Assembly: GCA_043758125.1 (NCBI GenBank)
Contig: JAYVOC010000263.1
Coordinates: forward strand, 1 to 25,667
DNA: 25,667 nt
Reading direction: 5' to 3'
Origin: JANXSD01 sp043758125
GTDB taxonomy: Bacteria; Bacteroidota; Bacteroidia; AKYH767-A; OLB10
A program made the translations under genes and the position numbers. Below the pieces are notes generated by a model, which was not told the origin of the DNA, did no database searches, and saw only the letters and a program-made list of their open reading frames with translations. Positions 14,952 to 22,219 of this stretch are shown here, one piece after another (the first letter of the stretch is position 1; the number at the start of each line of letters is the position of its first letter).

Positions 14952-15269
14952 TCACATGTTCCCTTTTTGAGGATTTGAAGTACTCGATATATCTTGATTT
15001 TTATTGGTTTCAGCATCAATTGTTTTGTTAGTTTTACTTGATTTATCTGTTGTTTCTTTATCATTCTCTTCGGTATCTTGATCAGTATGGTTTGGTCGAT
15101 TTTGGTTTGAGTTGGAATCTTGATGCTGTTGATTTCCTTGTTGCTGTTTTTGTGAAGCTCTAAAATTGTTAGGATTGGTTTCAGTAGTTTTTTTTCCTTC
15201 CTGAGTTTGTTGTTGATGCGACTTGTTATCAGATTGCTGATTGCGTGAGTCATTTTGGTTTTCTGTCAT
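14952..15269 (-). CDS. Q/N/T-rich low-complexity hydrophilic protein
   Basis: This encodes 105 aa, made almost entirely of Gln, Asn, Ser, Thr, Asp, Glu and Lys, with no hydrophobic core or membrane segment. Local patterns such as SHQQQTQEGKKTTETNPNN and DKSSKTNKTIDAETNKNQD give it an intrinsically disordered profile. Similar disordered proteins occur near stress genes in Bacteroidota. A second long frame overlaps it (14918-15253, same strand, K/I/L-rich), but that frame runs into the terminator hairpin at 14905-14934. The 105-aa frame stops 17 bases before the hairpin, so I prefer it. A TATCTTTA box (one mismatch to the -7 consensus) lies at 15308-15315, about 40 bases upstream. The function is unknown. 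Confidence 0.6.
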   Translation of the reverse strand: MTENQNDSRNQQSDNKSHQQQTQEGKKTTETNPNNFRASQKQQQGNQQHQDSNSNQNRPNHTDQDTEENDKETTDKSSKTNKTIDAETNKNQDISSTSNPQKGNM

Positions 15270-15307
15270 TTTGATTTTTTTTAAGTTGTTTAAATGTTCT
15301 AATGAGG

Positions 15308-15315
15308 TAAAGATA
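15308..15315 (-). promoter_or_regulatory. Possible -7 box TATCTTTA for the Q/N-rich gene
   Basis: The reverse-strand sequence matches TAnnTTTG at all fixed positions but the last. It is 39 bases upstream of the ATG at 15269. No paired -33 element was identified. Confidence 0.35.
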
Positions 15316-15544
15316 TTTAGCTATTTAAAATTAAATATTATACAATTACATTTTTAATTTATATAATTTAATGGAATTTTAATTTATCGAAATGGAATCA
15401 ATTATAGCAGTTAAAAAGATGTGCCACGAAATATAAAGTTTAAAAAGTTTGTTTCTTACTAAAGCAATAACTGGGATGTTTAAATTGAAAGTGACTTTTG
15501 TTATGCCGTTGAAAAAGATGGAAAGATTTATTTTATGAAAAACA

Positions 15545-15560
15545 GAGAAATTTATTTCTC
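15545..15560 (-). terminator. Hairpin downstream of the frameshifted response regulator
   Basis: This is a perfect 6-bp inverted repeat, GAGAAA-TTTA-TTTCTC, lying 9 bases after the stop at 15569. On the reverse strand it is followed by TGTTTTTCAT. It is a plausible intrinsic terminator. Confidence 0.45.
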
Positions 15561-15568
15561 AAATTGTG

Positions 15569-15963
15569 CTATTTATTATTGAAATCTAACTTGATTATTT
15601 GTTCTATATTTTTTAAGAGCACTTGGTAATTATTTGGTTTTTTAATAAAAGCTTTCGCTCCAAGTTCACGAATAAGTTTCATGCTATTATTATCTGTAGT
15701 TAAAATCACAACAGGAATGTGTTTTGTTAACGGATTTTCAGTTAATGCAATTAAACATTCAATACCGTTCATTACGGGCGTGTTGATGTCCATAAAAATT
15801 ATATCAGGAAGTATTATTGAATTTTTGAGCCTATGAAGTGCTCGATTCCATTGGAAGCTATTGCATGTAAATTTGTATTGGCAATTTCATTAAGCGCCTC
15901 CGAAAAAAGGTCTTGGTCGTCCTTATCATCTTCTAATAAGAAGATACTCTTTGAGCCTATCAT
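15569..15963 (-). pseudogene. CheY-like single-domain response regulator split by a -1 frameshift
   Basis: From the ATG at 15963 the frame reads SIFLLEDDKDDQDLFSEALN through to SNGIE, then leaves the family pattern and stops at about residue 50. The adjacent frame picks up exactly where the family continues: ALHRLKNSIILPDIIFMD, then INTPVMNG, HIPVVILTTDN and AFIKKPNN, to the stop at 15569. The shift occurs at about 15838-15843 (reverse strand GAGCAC), where one base is missing. Joined, the product would be about 132 aa with all receiver residues: acidic pocket EDD, phospho-Asp in FMD, Thr in LTT, Lys in IKKP. An in-frame stop lies 7 codons upstream of the ATG. Either the gene is recently inactivated or the base is a sequencing error. 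An ATG within the C-terminal part (15793) gives a 74-aa frame lacking the acidic pocket. Confidence 0.85.
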
Positions 15964-16302
15964 TTTTATTGGATTTGATTCCTATCTCAATTATATGGAT
16001 TGCAAAAATGGACACCTTTCTAGTGATATTCATTATATAATAAATCAAAATAATTATATAATTCTCCATTTATAATAGTTTTCTGCTGTAAAATGTTCGT
16101 TTTTTTTGTTTAAAACCTTTTTATTGAGCTGATTTTTAAAATTATCAAGGTGAATAGGGCTAGTGGATTAATGGATTTGTCATTTTAGTGGATCCAATTA
16201 TGTTGGATATTGTGAAAAAATTGTTCAATTTTCACATTTTAAATCAACTTTACTCGTTCTGAATTTATTTTTTATTATTATTGTCATGGAAATTACCAAA
16301 AT
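15964..16302. other. Divergent intergenic region with inverted and direct repeats
   Basis: A 339-base region between the broken regulator and the PUR-family gene, with no gene visible. It contains an imperfect hairpin (GTGAAAAAATTG/CAATTTTCAC, 16212-16235) and an 8-base direct repeat TAGTGGAT at 16161-16168 and 16186-16193. A TATTATTG box (16276-16283, one mismatch) lies 20 bases before the PUR-family ATG. CATTTTTG on the reverse strand (16003-16010) is a weak box for the regulator. Confidence 0.45.
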
Positions 16303-16692
16303 ATGAACGATTACGATCAGTCACAGCCGCGTGAAGCATTCTTTTCTAAGAAAATTCGTGCTGGAAAAAGGACTTATTATTTCGATGTAAAAGCAACTCG
16401 GGCTAATGATTATTATCTTACTATCACCGAGAGTAAAAAGAAGCCCGGAGAGAGTAATGATCAACCGTTTTTCGAGAAACATAAGTTGTTTCTTTACAAA
16501 GAAGATTTTGAAAAATTTACGGAAGGGTTAATGGATTCTTTGCAGTTTATACGTGATAAACGATTATCAGAAGAATCTACCGAAAGTCTAGATCAAAATG
16601 AAAATTACGATAAAATTGAAGGCAGTTTTATTGAATCTGAGCCTCTAAAAAGTTCTTTTACAGATATTGATTTTGATGATCTGAATAAATAG
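16303..16692 (+). CDS. PUR-family DNA/RNA-binding protein (DUF3276)
   Basis: This encodes 129 aa. One PUR-type repeat spans about residues 8-85: EAFFSKKIRAGKRTYYFDVK, ATRANDYYLTITESKK, then FEKHKLFLYKEDFEKFTEGL. That is the beta-sheet-plus-helix layout of PUR-alpha-like domains, and the family has been called DUF3276 in Bacteroidota. It presumably binds single-stranded nucleic acid as a dimer. The C-terminal 40 residues are acidic and disordered (DQNENYDKIEGSFIESEP, ending DIDFDDLNK). The targets are unknown. The gene is convergent with the REC-Hpt gene, with 28 bases between the stops and no clear terminator. The start ATG at 16303 precedes the conserved region by about eight residues. Confidence 0.9.
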   Translation: MNDYDQSQPREAFFSKKIRAGKRTYYFDVKATRANDYYLTITESKKKPGESNDQPFFEKHKLFLYKEDFEKFTEGLMDSLQFIRDKRLSEESTESLDQNENYDKIEGSFIESEPLKSSFTDIDFDDLNK

Positions 16693-16720
16693 AATACTTT
16701 ATAGTGAAAATTATTCTACA

Positions 16721-17530
16721 TCACATCAATGATTCGAGTTCACGATTTACAAGTACTAAAAGTGATTCAATAGCGGGAGCAATATTTTCAAAATTCACTA
16801 AAGCAGTTTCAGTATTTCTTTTTTCTTTAAGTTGCTCTGTAAGGTCATTGAGTTGATTTTCTAAAATGGATCCTGCAAGCATTTTTACTGGTGACTTCAG
16901 TTTATGTGCCGACTGAAATGCCTGTTCCCAATTAGAGTTAAGTATCCCTGTTTTTATCTCCGAAGTCAAAATAGGTATTTGTCCGCTTAACATGTGTAGA
17001 AAATGGCGAACATCATCTTTGTTATGATTTAAAATCGTGTAAAGATGCTGCATCGCATCAGACGAACTACTAACTTTAGTACTACCAAAATCTTCTATGA
17101 TCATTCGATCCGTTTTTGATAAATGCTTTAAGAGGATCTCTTGCAAATCTTGCGGACTGTATGGCTTTGTTAAGTAATCATCAATACCAGCCTCCTTAGC
17201 GAGCTCACGATCTTCTTCGGAAGCATTTGCCGTTAATGCAATAATAGTGATATGCGATTCGTCATTTTCATAACTGCGAATTGCTTTACTTAATTCGTAG
17301 CCATTCATTCCTGGCATCTCTACATCCGTGAGCAAAATATCATAAAAATTATTCTTCACGCATTCAAAAGCACTTATACCATCACCTGCAATATCTACGA
17401 TAGAAATTCCTAAGTTTTGAAGTATACGTTTGCCAAGAAACTGATTGACACGATTATCATCAACTAAAAGTATACTAACATTTTTATTAGTAAATTCTAC
17501 ATGAAATATACCTTTTTGTTTTGGTTCCAT
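16721..17530 (-). CDS. Response regulator receiver fused to an Hpt domain (REC-Hpt)
   Basis: This encodes 269 aa. The REC domain spans about residues 18-138: ILLVDDNRVNQ (Asp24, Asp25), LLTDVEMPGMNG with the phospho-acceptor Asp69, ALTANA (Thr100) and YLTKPYSPQ (Lys122). After a Ser-rich linker, an Hpt domain at about residues 165-265 has the motif SAHKLKSPVKMLAG with phospho-His209. Such proteins normally belong to a multistep phosphorelay and resemble the detached tail of a hybrid kinase. No kinase domain or DNA-binding output is present. It is the last gene of the type IX secretion operon, 24 bases after the upstream stop, so it is probably co-transcribed with surface-protein genes. The partner kinase is not identifiable; the soluble kinase at 13452-14360 is a candidate. 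Confidence 0.92.
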   Translation of the reverse strand: MEPKQKGIFHVEFTNKNVSILLVDDNRVNQFLGKRILQNLGISIVDIAGDGISAFECVKNNFYDILLTDVEMPGMNGYELSKAIRSYENDESHITIIALTANASEEDRELAKEAGIDDYLTKPYSPQDLQEILLKHLSKTDRMIIEDFGSTKVSSSSDAMQHLYTILNHNKDDVRHFLHMLSGQIPILTSEIKTGILNSNWEQAFQSAHKLKSPVKMLAGSILENQLNDLTEQLKEKRNTETALVNFENIAPAIESLLVLVNRELESLM

Positions 17531-17554
17531 TTTTCGTTATGCAACAGGTTACTT

Positions 17555-19207
17555 TTACCGTAACAAAGTAATAGTTCCTAATTTTTTACCTTTTAATTTA
17601 TCACCTTCGCTATCTAAGCCTTCAAAGTTTATACGGTAAACATAAACGCCATCTAACGCATCTTTACCATTGTATTTTCCATCCCAAGGAAGACCAGGAT
17701 TATCAGTGTAAAATACTGTTTGTCCGAATTTATTTAATACTCTAAAACTATATTTAGAAACGTTATTAATTATTGGTTGAAATACATCATTTAATCCATC
17801 ACCATCAGGAGTAAATGCACTTGGGATAAATAGTGTTGGCACACAAACTTCTAATACTTCTAATGAAGCCGTACGTGGACAACCATTATTATGAATTACC
17901 TTAACAGAATAATTTGCTTCTGATAATACAGTAATTTTTTCTGTTGTTTCTCCAGTTGGGAACCATAAATAACTATACCCAATTCCTGCATCTAAATGCA
18001 ATGTATCACCACTGAAAAAGCAGTAGAGCGAATCTTCTCCTAAATTAATGGGTGGATTAGGAAGATAATCTGTAAAAGAAATTGTGTCGGTACGCGCACA
18101 ACCAATATTATTTACGATAACGGAATAATCGCCAAGTGTTGTGATTTTTATTGAGCTTGTAGTATCACCTGTCGACCATTGATATTTTATTCCATCAGTA
18201 ATTGTTGCATCGAGTAATACAGTATCGCCTTCGCATAAAAGAGAATCAGGACCAAGATTAACAACTGGAGGATTTACAATAGTGATCGTAACGCTATCTT
18301 TCACAAATAATCCATTGAGATAATAAGTTGTAGGAACTGTTGGCGACACCGTAACATTGGCCGCCAGACTTAATGTATCAGTTGGTGTACTAGCTTCACT
18401 CCAATAAAATGGAACATTTGAAGTCGCATTTAGCGTTACACTTTCATTAGGACAAATTACAGTATCCGCTTTTATTTTTACTGATTCACTAACTGGTTTT
18501 ACAACTACATCATCAACATAATAATATGCAGAGTTATCAAAACTTGCGCATCCTGTGGCATGAGGTCCGAAGTCGGTTTTTTGTAAAGCAGGATTCGCAT
18601 CAGTATAAAACAAACCAATGGTAATATAATTTTCGCCTCCTGTAGCTTTATAGATACCGGTTATGATCGTCCAGTTAACAGTATCTGTTATGATGGTATT
18701 ACTTTCAATTATTGAAGGAAAAGCGATAGGGCTAGTTCCAGTTTGGATTGGAAAATTATTGGTAAATAAAGCACCAATTTTATTGCAAGCATAACGCGAA
18801 CTATCAGCACGTAAAACATAAAACCAAACACGATACAGTGTGTCTTTAAGCAATGGAATTGCCAAAGGAGCAGAGATATATTCTCTATAATTGTTATTCA
18901 AATCAAATTGAAGACCTGCATAACCTTTTAAGCCGGTTCGTTCAGGGGCGTGACCTCCTGCATTATTTGGGACATCCACTTGATCACATGCAGTGATAGG
19001 TAAAGAAGTTTGACCAGCATAATATAAATCGGGAGTAGCATTTAGTTTTAGCCAAGGCACCGCTAAACTTTGTAATTGATCTTGTGAAGTAGGATTACTA
19101 AGTACTGTTTCAAAACTAGAATTCGGCACTAAGTTTTGCGCAGAAAGTGAGAATGCAAAACTACAAGCCACCATAAGGAGCAGGGTGCGTAAAGTGAAAT
19201 ACTTCAT
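17555..19207 (-). CDS. Secreted protein with type B T9SS sorting (gliding-motility-associated) domain
   Basis: This encodes 550 aa. A signal peptide (1-23) is followed by a carbohydrate-binding-like jelly-roll module (about 25-240, opening NLVPNSSFE and closing YYYVDDVVVKPVSE). Three short Ig/PKD-like repeats follow (about 245-312, 315-378 and 388-455), two with the recurrent NLGPDSLLCEGDTVLLDA and NLGEDSLYC style. The C-terminal domain (about 458-550) reads LFIPSAFTPDGDGLNDVFQP, FRVLNKFGQTVF, WDGKYNGKDALDGVYVYRI and ends GTITLLR. This is the CHU_C-type sorting signal that directs export by the type IX system. It is probably a cell-surface or secreted adhesin-like protein; the ligand is unknown. 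Its start overlaps the PorE-like gene's stop (ATGA). Confidence 0.9.
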   Translation of the reverse strand: MKYFTLRTLLLMVACSFAFSLSAQNLVPNSSFETVLSNPTSQDQLQSLAVPWLKLNATPDLYYAGQTSLPITACDQVDVPNNAGGHAPERTGLKGYAGLQFDLNNNYREYISAPLAIPLLKDTLYRVWFYVLRADSSRYACNKIGALFTNNFPIQTGTSPIAFPSIIESNTIITDTVNWTIITGIYKATGGENYITIGLFYTDANPALQKTDFGPHATGCASFDNSAYYYVDDVVVKPVSESVKIKADTVICPNESVTLNATSNVPFYWSEASTPTDTLSLAANVTVSPTVPTTYYLNGLFVKDSVTITIVNPPVVNLGPDSLLCEGDTVLLDATITDGIKYQWSTGDTTSSIKITTLGDYSVIVNNIGCARTDTISFTDYLPNPPINLGEDSLYCFFSGDTLHLDAGIGYSYLWFPTGETTEKITVLSEANYSVKVIHNNGCPRTASLEVLEVCVPTLFIPSAFTPDGDGLNDVFQPIINNVSKYSFRVLNKFGQTVFYTDNPGLPWDGKYNGKDALDGVYVYRINFEGLDSEGDKLKGKKLGTITLLR

Positions 19208-21189
19208 GGTTTTTGCAAGCTAATTTCTGTTACTTCAATTCTTCTTTCGAGTGCCGCCGAAACACTATATACCGAAGCGGCTTTGTTATCCAAACGATCA
19301 CTCACTTTATTTGTTGCTAGATTTTCACCAGCAGGATCATCATTAAGCACCAGACTTCCGGTTTGAATATACTCTTTCAATTTTCCGCTGTTCCAATGTT
19401 GCCAATAATTCTTTAAGCTACTAATTCTTCGCTCCGACAAAGTTAGGTTATAAGCGTTATCAGCCAAAGGGCTGGCGCAACCTTGAAGCTTAAGTTGTAA
19501 ACGATGTCCAGATTGCAATAATTCGTAAATCACAGCAGTGAAATTCTCTAGTTTTTGGAAATTTGCAGTGATAGAATCATTGAAAAATACTTTTAGATTT
19601 TGCCGTTCTAACGTATCATTTTTATGTTCGTTTTGGTATTCTGACAGCTTTTGCAGATAGGCACTAGTAAGTTTATCGAATATGCTTGAAGTGATTGATT
19701 TTCTAGTATGTGGATCAGGGAAATCATTGTCGAAATAAAGTCGTAATGGCAATAATTTACTTAGCTTATTGATGATTAAATCAACAGGTAAATGTGATAT
19801 GGAATCGAGTGGAATTTGTACTAGCGGCAATGAACTTATTGGAATTGTTGGAATTTGTTCAACGCTATCTTTTTTAACAATTGGAATGTCTTCGAGCTTA
19901 AAAATATCATAACAACAAGCACCTTCATTTAATTGCTCGGAAGGAGGACGATTGGATACCAAATAACGCGATCTAGAATCGGAATAATTGGCAGAATAAT
20001 ATAAATCGTTGTACCCAGAATTTATCGGTGGACCAGGATGAAATGTGTATTGAGGAGTTTTGTTTTTATACGAAGTGGCGAGTAAATCAAATCCTCCCAA
20101 TCCATCTTCGCGATCAGAACTGAAATACAAGGTATCTGTCATGGCATCATAAAAAGGAGTCATCTCCTCATCGGAAGAATTGATAAGCGCACCCGCATTT
20201 AAAGGAGTGGAATAAACACCTTCGGGATTTCTTTTTGCCAACCAAATATCATGCTTCCCAAATCCATTCGGACAATCAGAAGAGTAGAATAATAAATAAC
20301 CTTCATTTCCATTCGTGGTGATGCATGGTTGTGTTGATGTATACTTTGGCAAATTGATATTGTCGGGTAAAATTATAGGGCTTTGCCATTGTTTGTCTTT
20401 GTAATTGGATTCCCATAATGTGCAAATCAAATTATTTTCTTCGTCTTCTAAACAACGATTAAAAATCATTAATTTATGATCAGGACTTATCGACGGATTT
20501 GCATTATTGAATTTTGGTGAATTAATTAAATTCGATAATGCTTCTGGTCTTTCAAATGTATTGTCGCTAATTTTTGAAGTGAGTATTTTTGATGTTAACT
20601 TTTTATTTTCCGTTTTGCTTTTTATGAAAAATCGCATTGACGAATAATAAATTACGGAATCACCTACAGCTGATGGTGCAAAATCAGAATAGGTAGAATT
20701 GATGATTTCTCCTGTATGATTTACATGAATGGAAATGCTATCCTTGTTTAATTGTTCTGCAAAATTTACTCCATGAAGAATTTTATTTAAACTGATGCTG
20801 TCTGTTTTTGTAAGATCTTTTTGAGAGATTAGAACTTGTTTTGCTTCATCAAATCGTCCTAAACATTTTAACAAATTTGCAGTTTTAAAAATAGATTTGA
20901 GTAACAATGAGTGATCATTTCCTGCATTTATATTTACTGAATTGTACCAATGTAATGCGTTGGGATAATCATGCAACGAATTATATGCTTCGGCAATTTT
21001 AAAACTTAGTAATGCTGATTCAGCGTAAGCTAAACTCGAACCATAAAAACTTATTGCAGCTAAAGGATCTTTTTGTTGCATGCTTCTATCACCAGCATGT
21101 TCGTAAGCAGCAGCTGATTGGGCATTACTATTCGTACTGATAAAAAACAGTAACGTAAAAATAATAAGAATGTATAGTTTTAAATTCAT
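19204..21189 (-). CDS. PorE-like OmpA-family protein with TPR and PD40 repeats
   Basis: This encodes 661 aa. The signal peptide cleaves near residue 23 (STNSNAQ). TPR-like helices follow (about 25-125: AAISFYGSSLAYAESALLSF, NALHWYNSV, GRFDEAKQVL). A WD40-like PD40 beta-propeller lies at about 155-425, with typical blades ISPDHKLMIFNR, LLFYSSDCPNGFGKHDIWLA and DTLYFSSDREDGLGGFDLLA. The C-terminal OmpA-like peptidoglycan-binding domain (about 490-655) contains LRLYFDNDFPDP, LQLKLQGCASPLADNAYNLT, LSERRISSLKNYW and ALERRIEVTEI. This architecture is that of PorE/SprE-associated proteins that tie the type IX machinery or its PorP partner to peptidoglycan. Its ATG directly abuts the porP/sprF stop. 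No lipobox is present, so it is probably periplasmic. Confidence 0.9.
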   Translation of the reverse strand: MNLKLYILIIFTLLFFISTNSNAQSAAAYEHAGDRSMQQKDPLAAISFYGSSLAYAESALLSFKIAEAYNSLHDYPNALHWYNSVNINAGNDHSLLLKSIFKTANLLKCLGRFDEAKQVLISQKDLTKTDSISLNKILHGVNFAEQLNKDSISIHVNHTGEIINSTYSDFAPSAVGDSVIYYSSMRFFIKSKTENKKLTSKILTSKISDNTFERPEALSNLINSPKFNNANPSISPDHKLMIFNRCLEDEENNLICTLWESNYKDKQWQSPIILPDNINLPKYTSTQPCITTNGNEGYLLFYSSDCPNGFGKHDIWLAKRNPEGVYSTPLNAGALINSSDEEMTPFYDAMTDTLYFSSDREDGLGGFDLLATSYKNKTPQYTFHPGPPINSGYNDLYYSANYSDSRSRYLVSNRPPSEQLNEGACCYDIFKLEDIPIVKKDSVEQIPTIPISSLPLVQIPLDSISHLPVDLIINKLSKLLPLRLYFDNDFPDPHTRKSITSSIFDKLTSAYLQKLSEYQNEHKNDTLERQNLKVFFNDSITANFQKLENFTAVIYELLQSGHRLQLKLQGCASPLADNAYNLTLSERRISSLKNYWQHWNSGKLKEYIQTGSLVLNDDPAGENLATNKVSDRLDNKAASVYSVSAALERRIEVTEISLQKP

Positions 21190-22209
21190 TTAATACAGCG
21201 GACAAATTATTCGTCGTTGTGAATTTGATTTTATTTTCTTTGCCATATAGATGAGCGTAATTTCTGGCCCTCCTCTGTAATTGCTAGCTTTTTTTAAAGA
21301 TGATGTATTGATATCATACGAAAATCCAAATCGAAATTTATTATAGTATAAACTTATCATTGGAATTAATGCATCTGAAGTTCTGTAAAATAATCCTAAA
21401 CCAACAGCATATCTTTTTGCAGATTCATTTCGCATTGTCAATTTCGCTTCCATCCCCAAATTTAATTCTTGAAAATTATCTTGCATAATAAAATTTATTG
21501 CTGGTAGAAGAGATATTTTTTCATTAAAAATAAAATCACTACCAACATGCAATTGCGAAAGAATAGGCAATTTTACTTTTTCAGAATTATAATAACTTAA
21601 ATCAGATCGGTTAAGATGTTGAAATTGAATTCCAGCATTCCAACTGTTTTTTGCATAATGAGCAGACCATCCTGCACCAAATCCTACATCGGCATAAGTG
21701 TAATTTGTTCTATCGAAAGATTCTCCATTAGGTGATTGCGGAATAAAATTATCACCATCAAATTGATTATCGAAATTAAGTTTCGTTACATCTAGATTTT
21801 TTTGAACAAAACCTCCGTTCACACCAACGTGTAAGAAGTGTACAGAATCTTTTGTTAATGCAAAAGAATACGAAAGTGCTAAAGTTAGTTGTAATGTTTG
21901 TAATGCACCATCTCCAGCTTTATCTTGATTGATTAATAGACCAGCACCTAAACCTTTTAATTTATCATTTAAAGCATTTAGTTTTCCATCAATACTTATT
22001 GAAAAAGTTTGATATGGGACAGTTACAGATGCCCACTGTCGGCGATGTAATCCTGCAACGCGAAGATCTGCATCCATGTTACCTGCTTCTGATGCACCTA
22101 AGTTCATTGGGCTATATTGAAATTGAGAAAAATGTAAATCCTGCGCATCTAATTTCATAAAGAAACTAGTTGCAAAAATCATAAACAGAATTAGATTTAC
22201 TTTTCTCAA
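21190..22209 (-). CDS. PorP/SprF-family type IX secretion outer-membrane protein
   Basis: This encodes 339 aa. The signal peptide cleaves after Ala22 (KLDAQ), and the mature protein opens with the family signature QDLHFSQFQYSPMNLGASEAG. Alternating hydrophobic strands rich in aromatic and glycine residues (HVGVNGGFVQKNLDVTKL, ADVGFGAGWSAHY, YNKFRFGFSYDINTSSL) fit a beta-barrel in the outer membrane. PorP/SprF proteins are needed for secretion or surface attachment of particular type-B-sorted cargo and are usually encoded next to it, as here: the 792-aa cargo gene is 10 bases upstream and the PorE-like gene follows with no gap. The last residues (RRIICPLY) extend slightly beyond the final predicted strand. 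Confidence 0.93.
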   Translation of the reverse strand: MRKVNLILFMIFATSFFMKLDAQDLHFSQFQYSPMNLGASEAGNMDADLRVAGLHRRQWASVTVPYQTFSISIDGKLNALNDKLKGLGAGLLINQDKAGDGALQTLQLTLALSYSFALTKDSVHFLHVGVNGGFVQKNLDVTKLNFDNQFDGDNFIPQSPNGESFDRTNYTYADVGFGAGWSAHYAKNSWNAGIQFQHLNRSDLSYYNSEKVKLPILSQLHVGSDFIFNEKISLLPAINFIMQDNFQELNLGMEAKLTMRNESAKRYAVGLGLFYRTSDALIPMISLYYNKFRFGFSYDINTSSLKKASNYRGGPEITLIYMAKKIKSNSQRRIICPLY

Positions 22210-22219
22210 TTGATATTCA

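Larger units (their letters stand above)
15270..15568. other. AT-rich intergenic region with no gene seen
   Basis: About 300 bases, with only very short open frames of up to 20 codons that look random. It carries the promoter box described at 15308-15315 and the hairpin at 15545-15560. Nothing else was recognised. Confidence 0.6.

Noticed and set aside
14918..15253. 111-aa K/I/L-rich frame overlapping the Q/N-rich gene
   Set aside because: It reads through the strong hairpin at 14905-14934 and has no protein-like pattern. The other frame ends just before the hairpin.
15569..15793. 74-aa frame as an independent short protein
   Set aside because: It is the C-terminal part of a receiver domain lacking the acidic pocket. 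The missing N-terminal part lies directly upstream in the adjacent frame.
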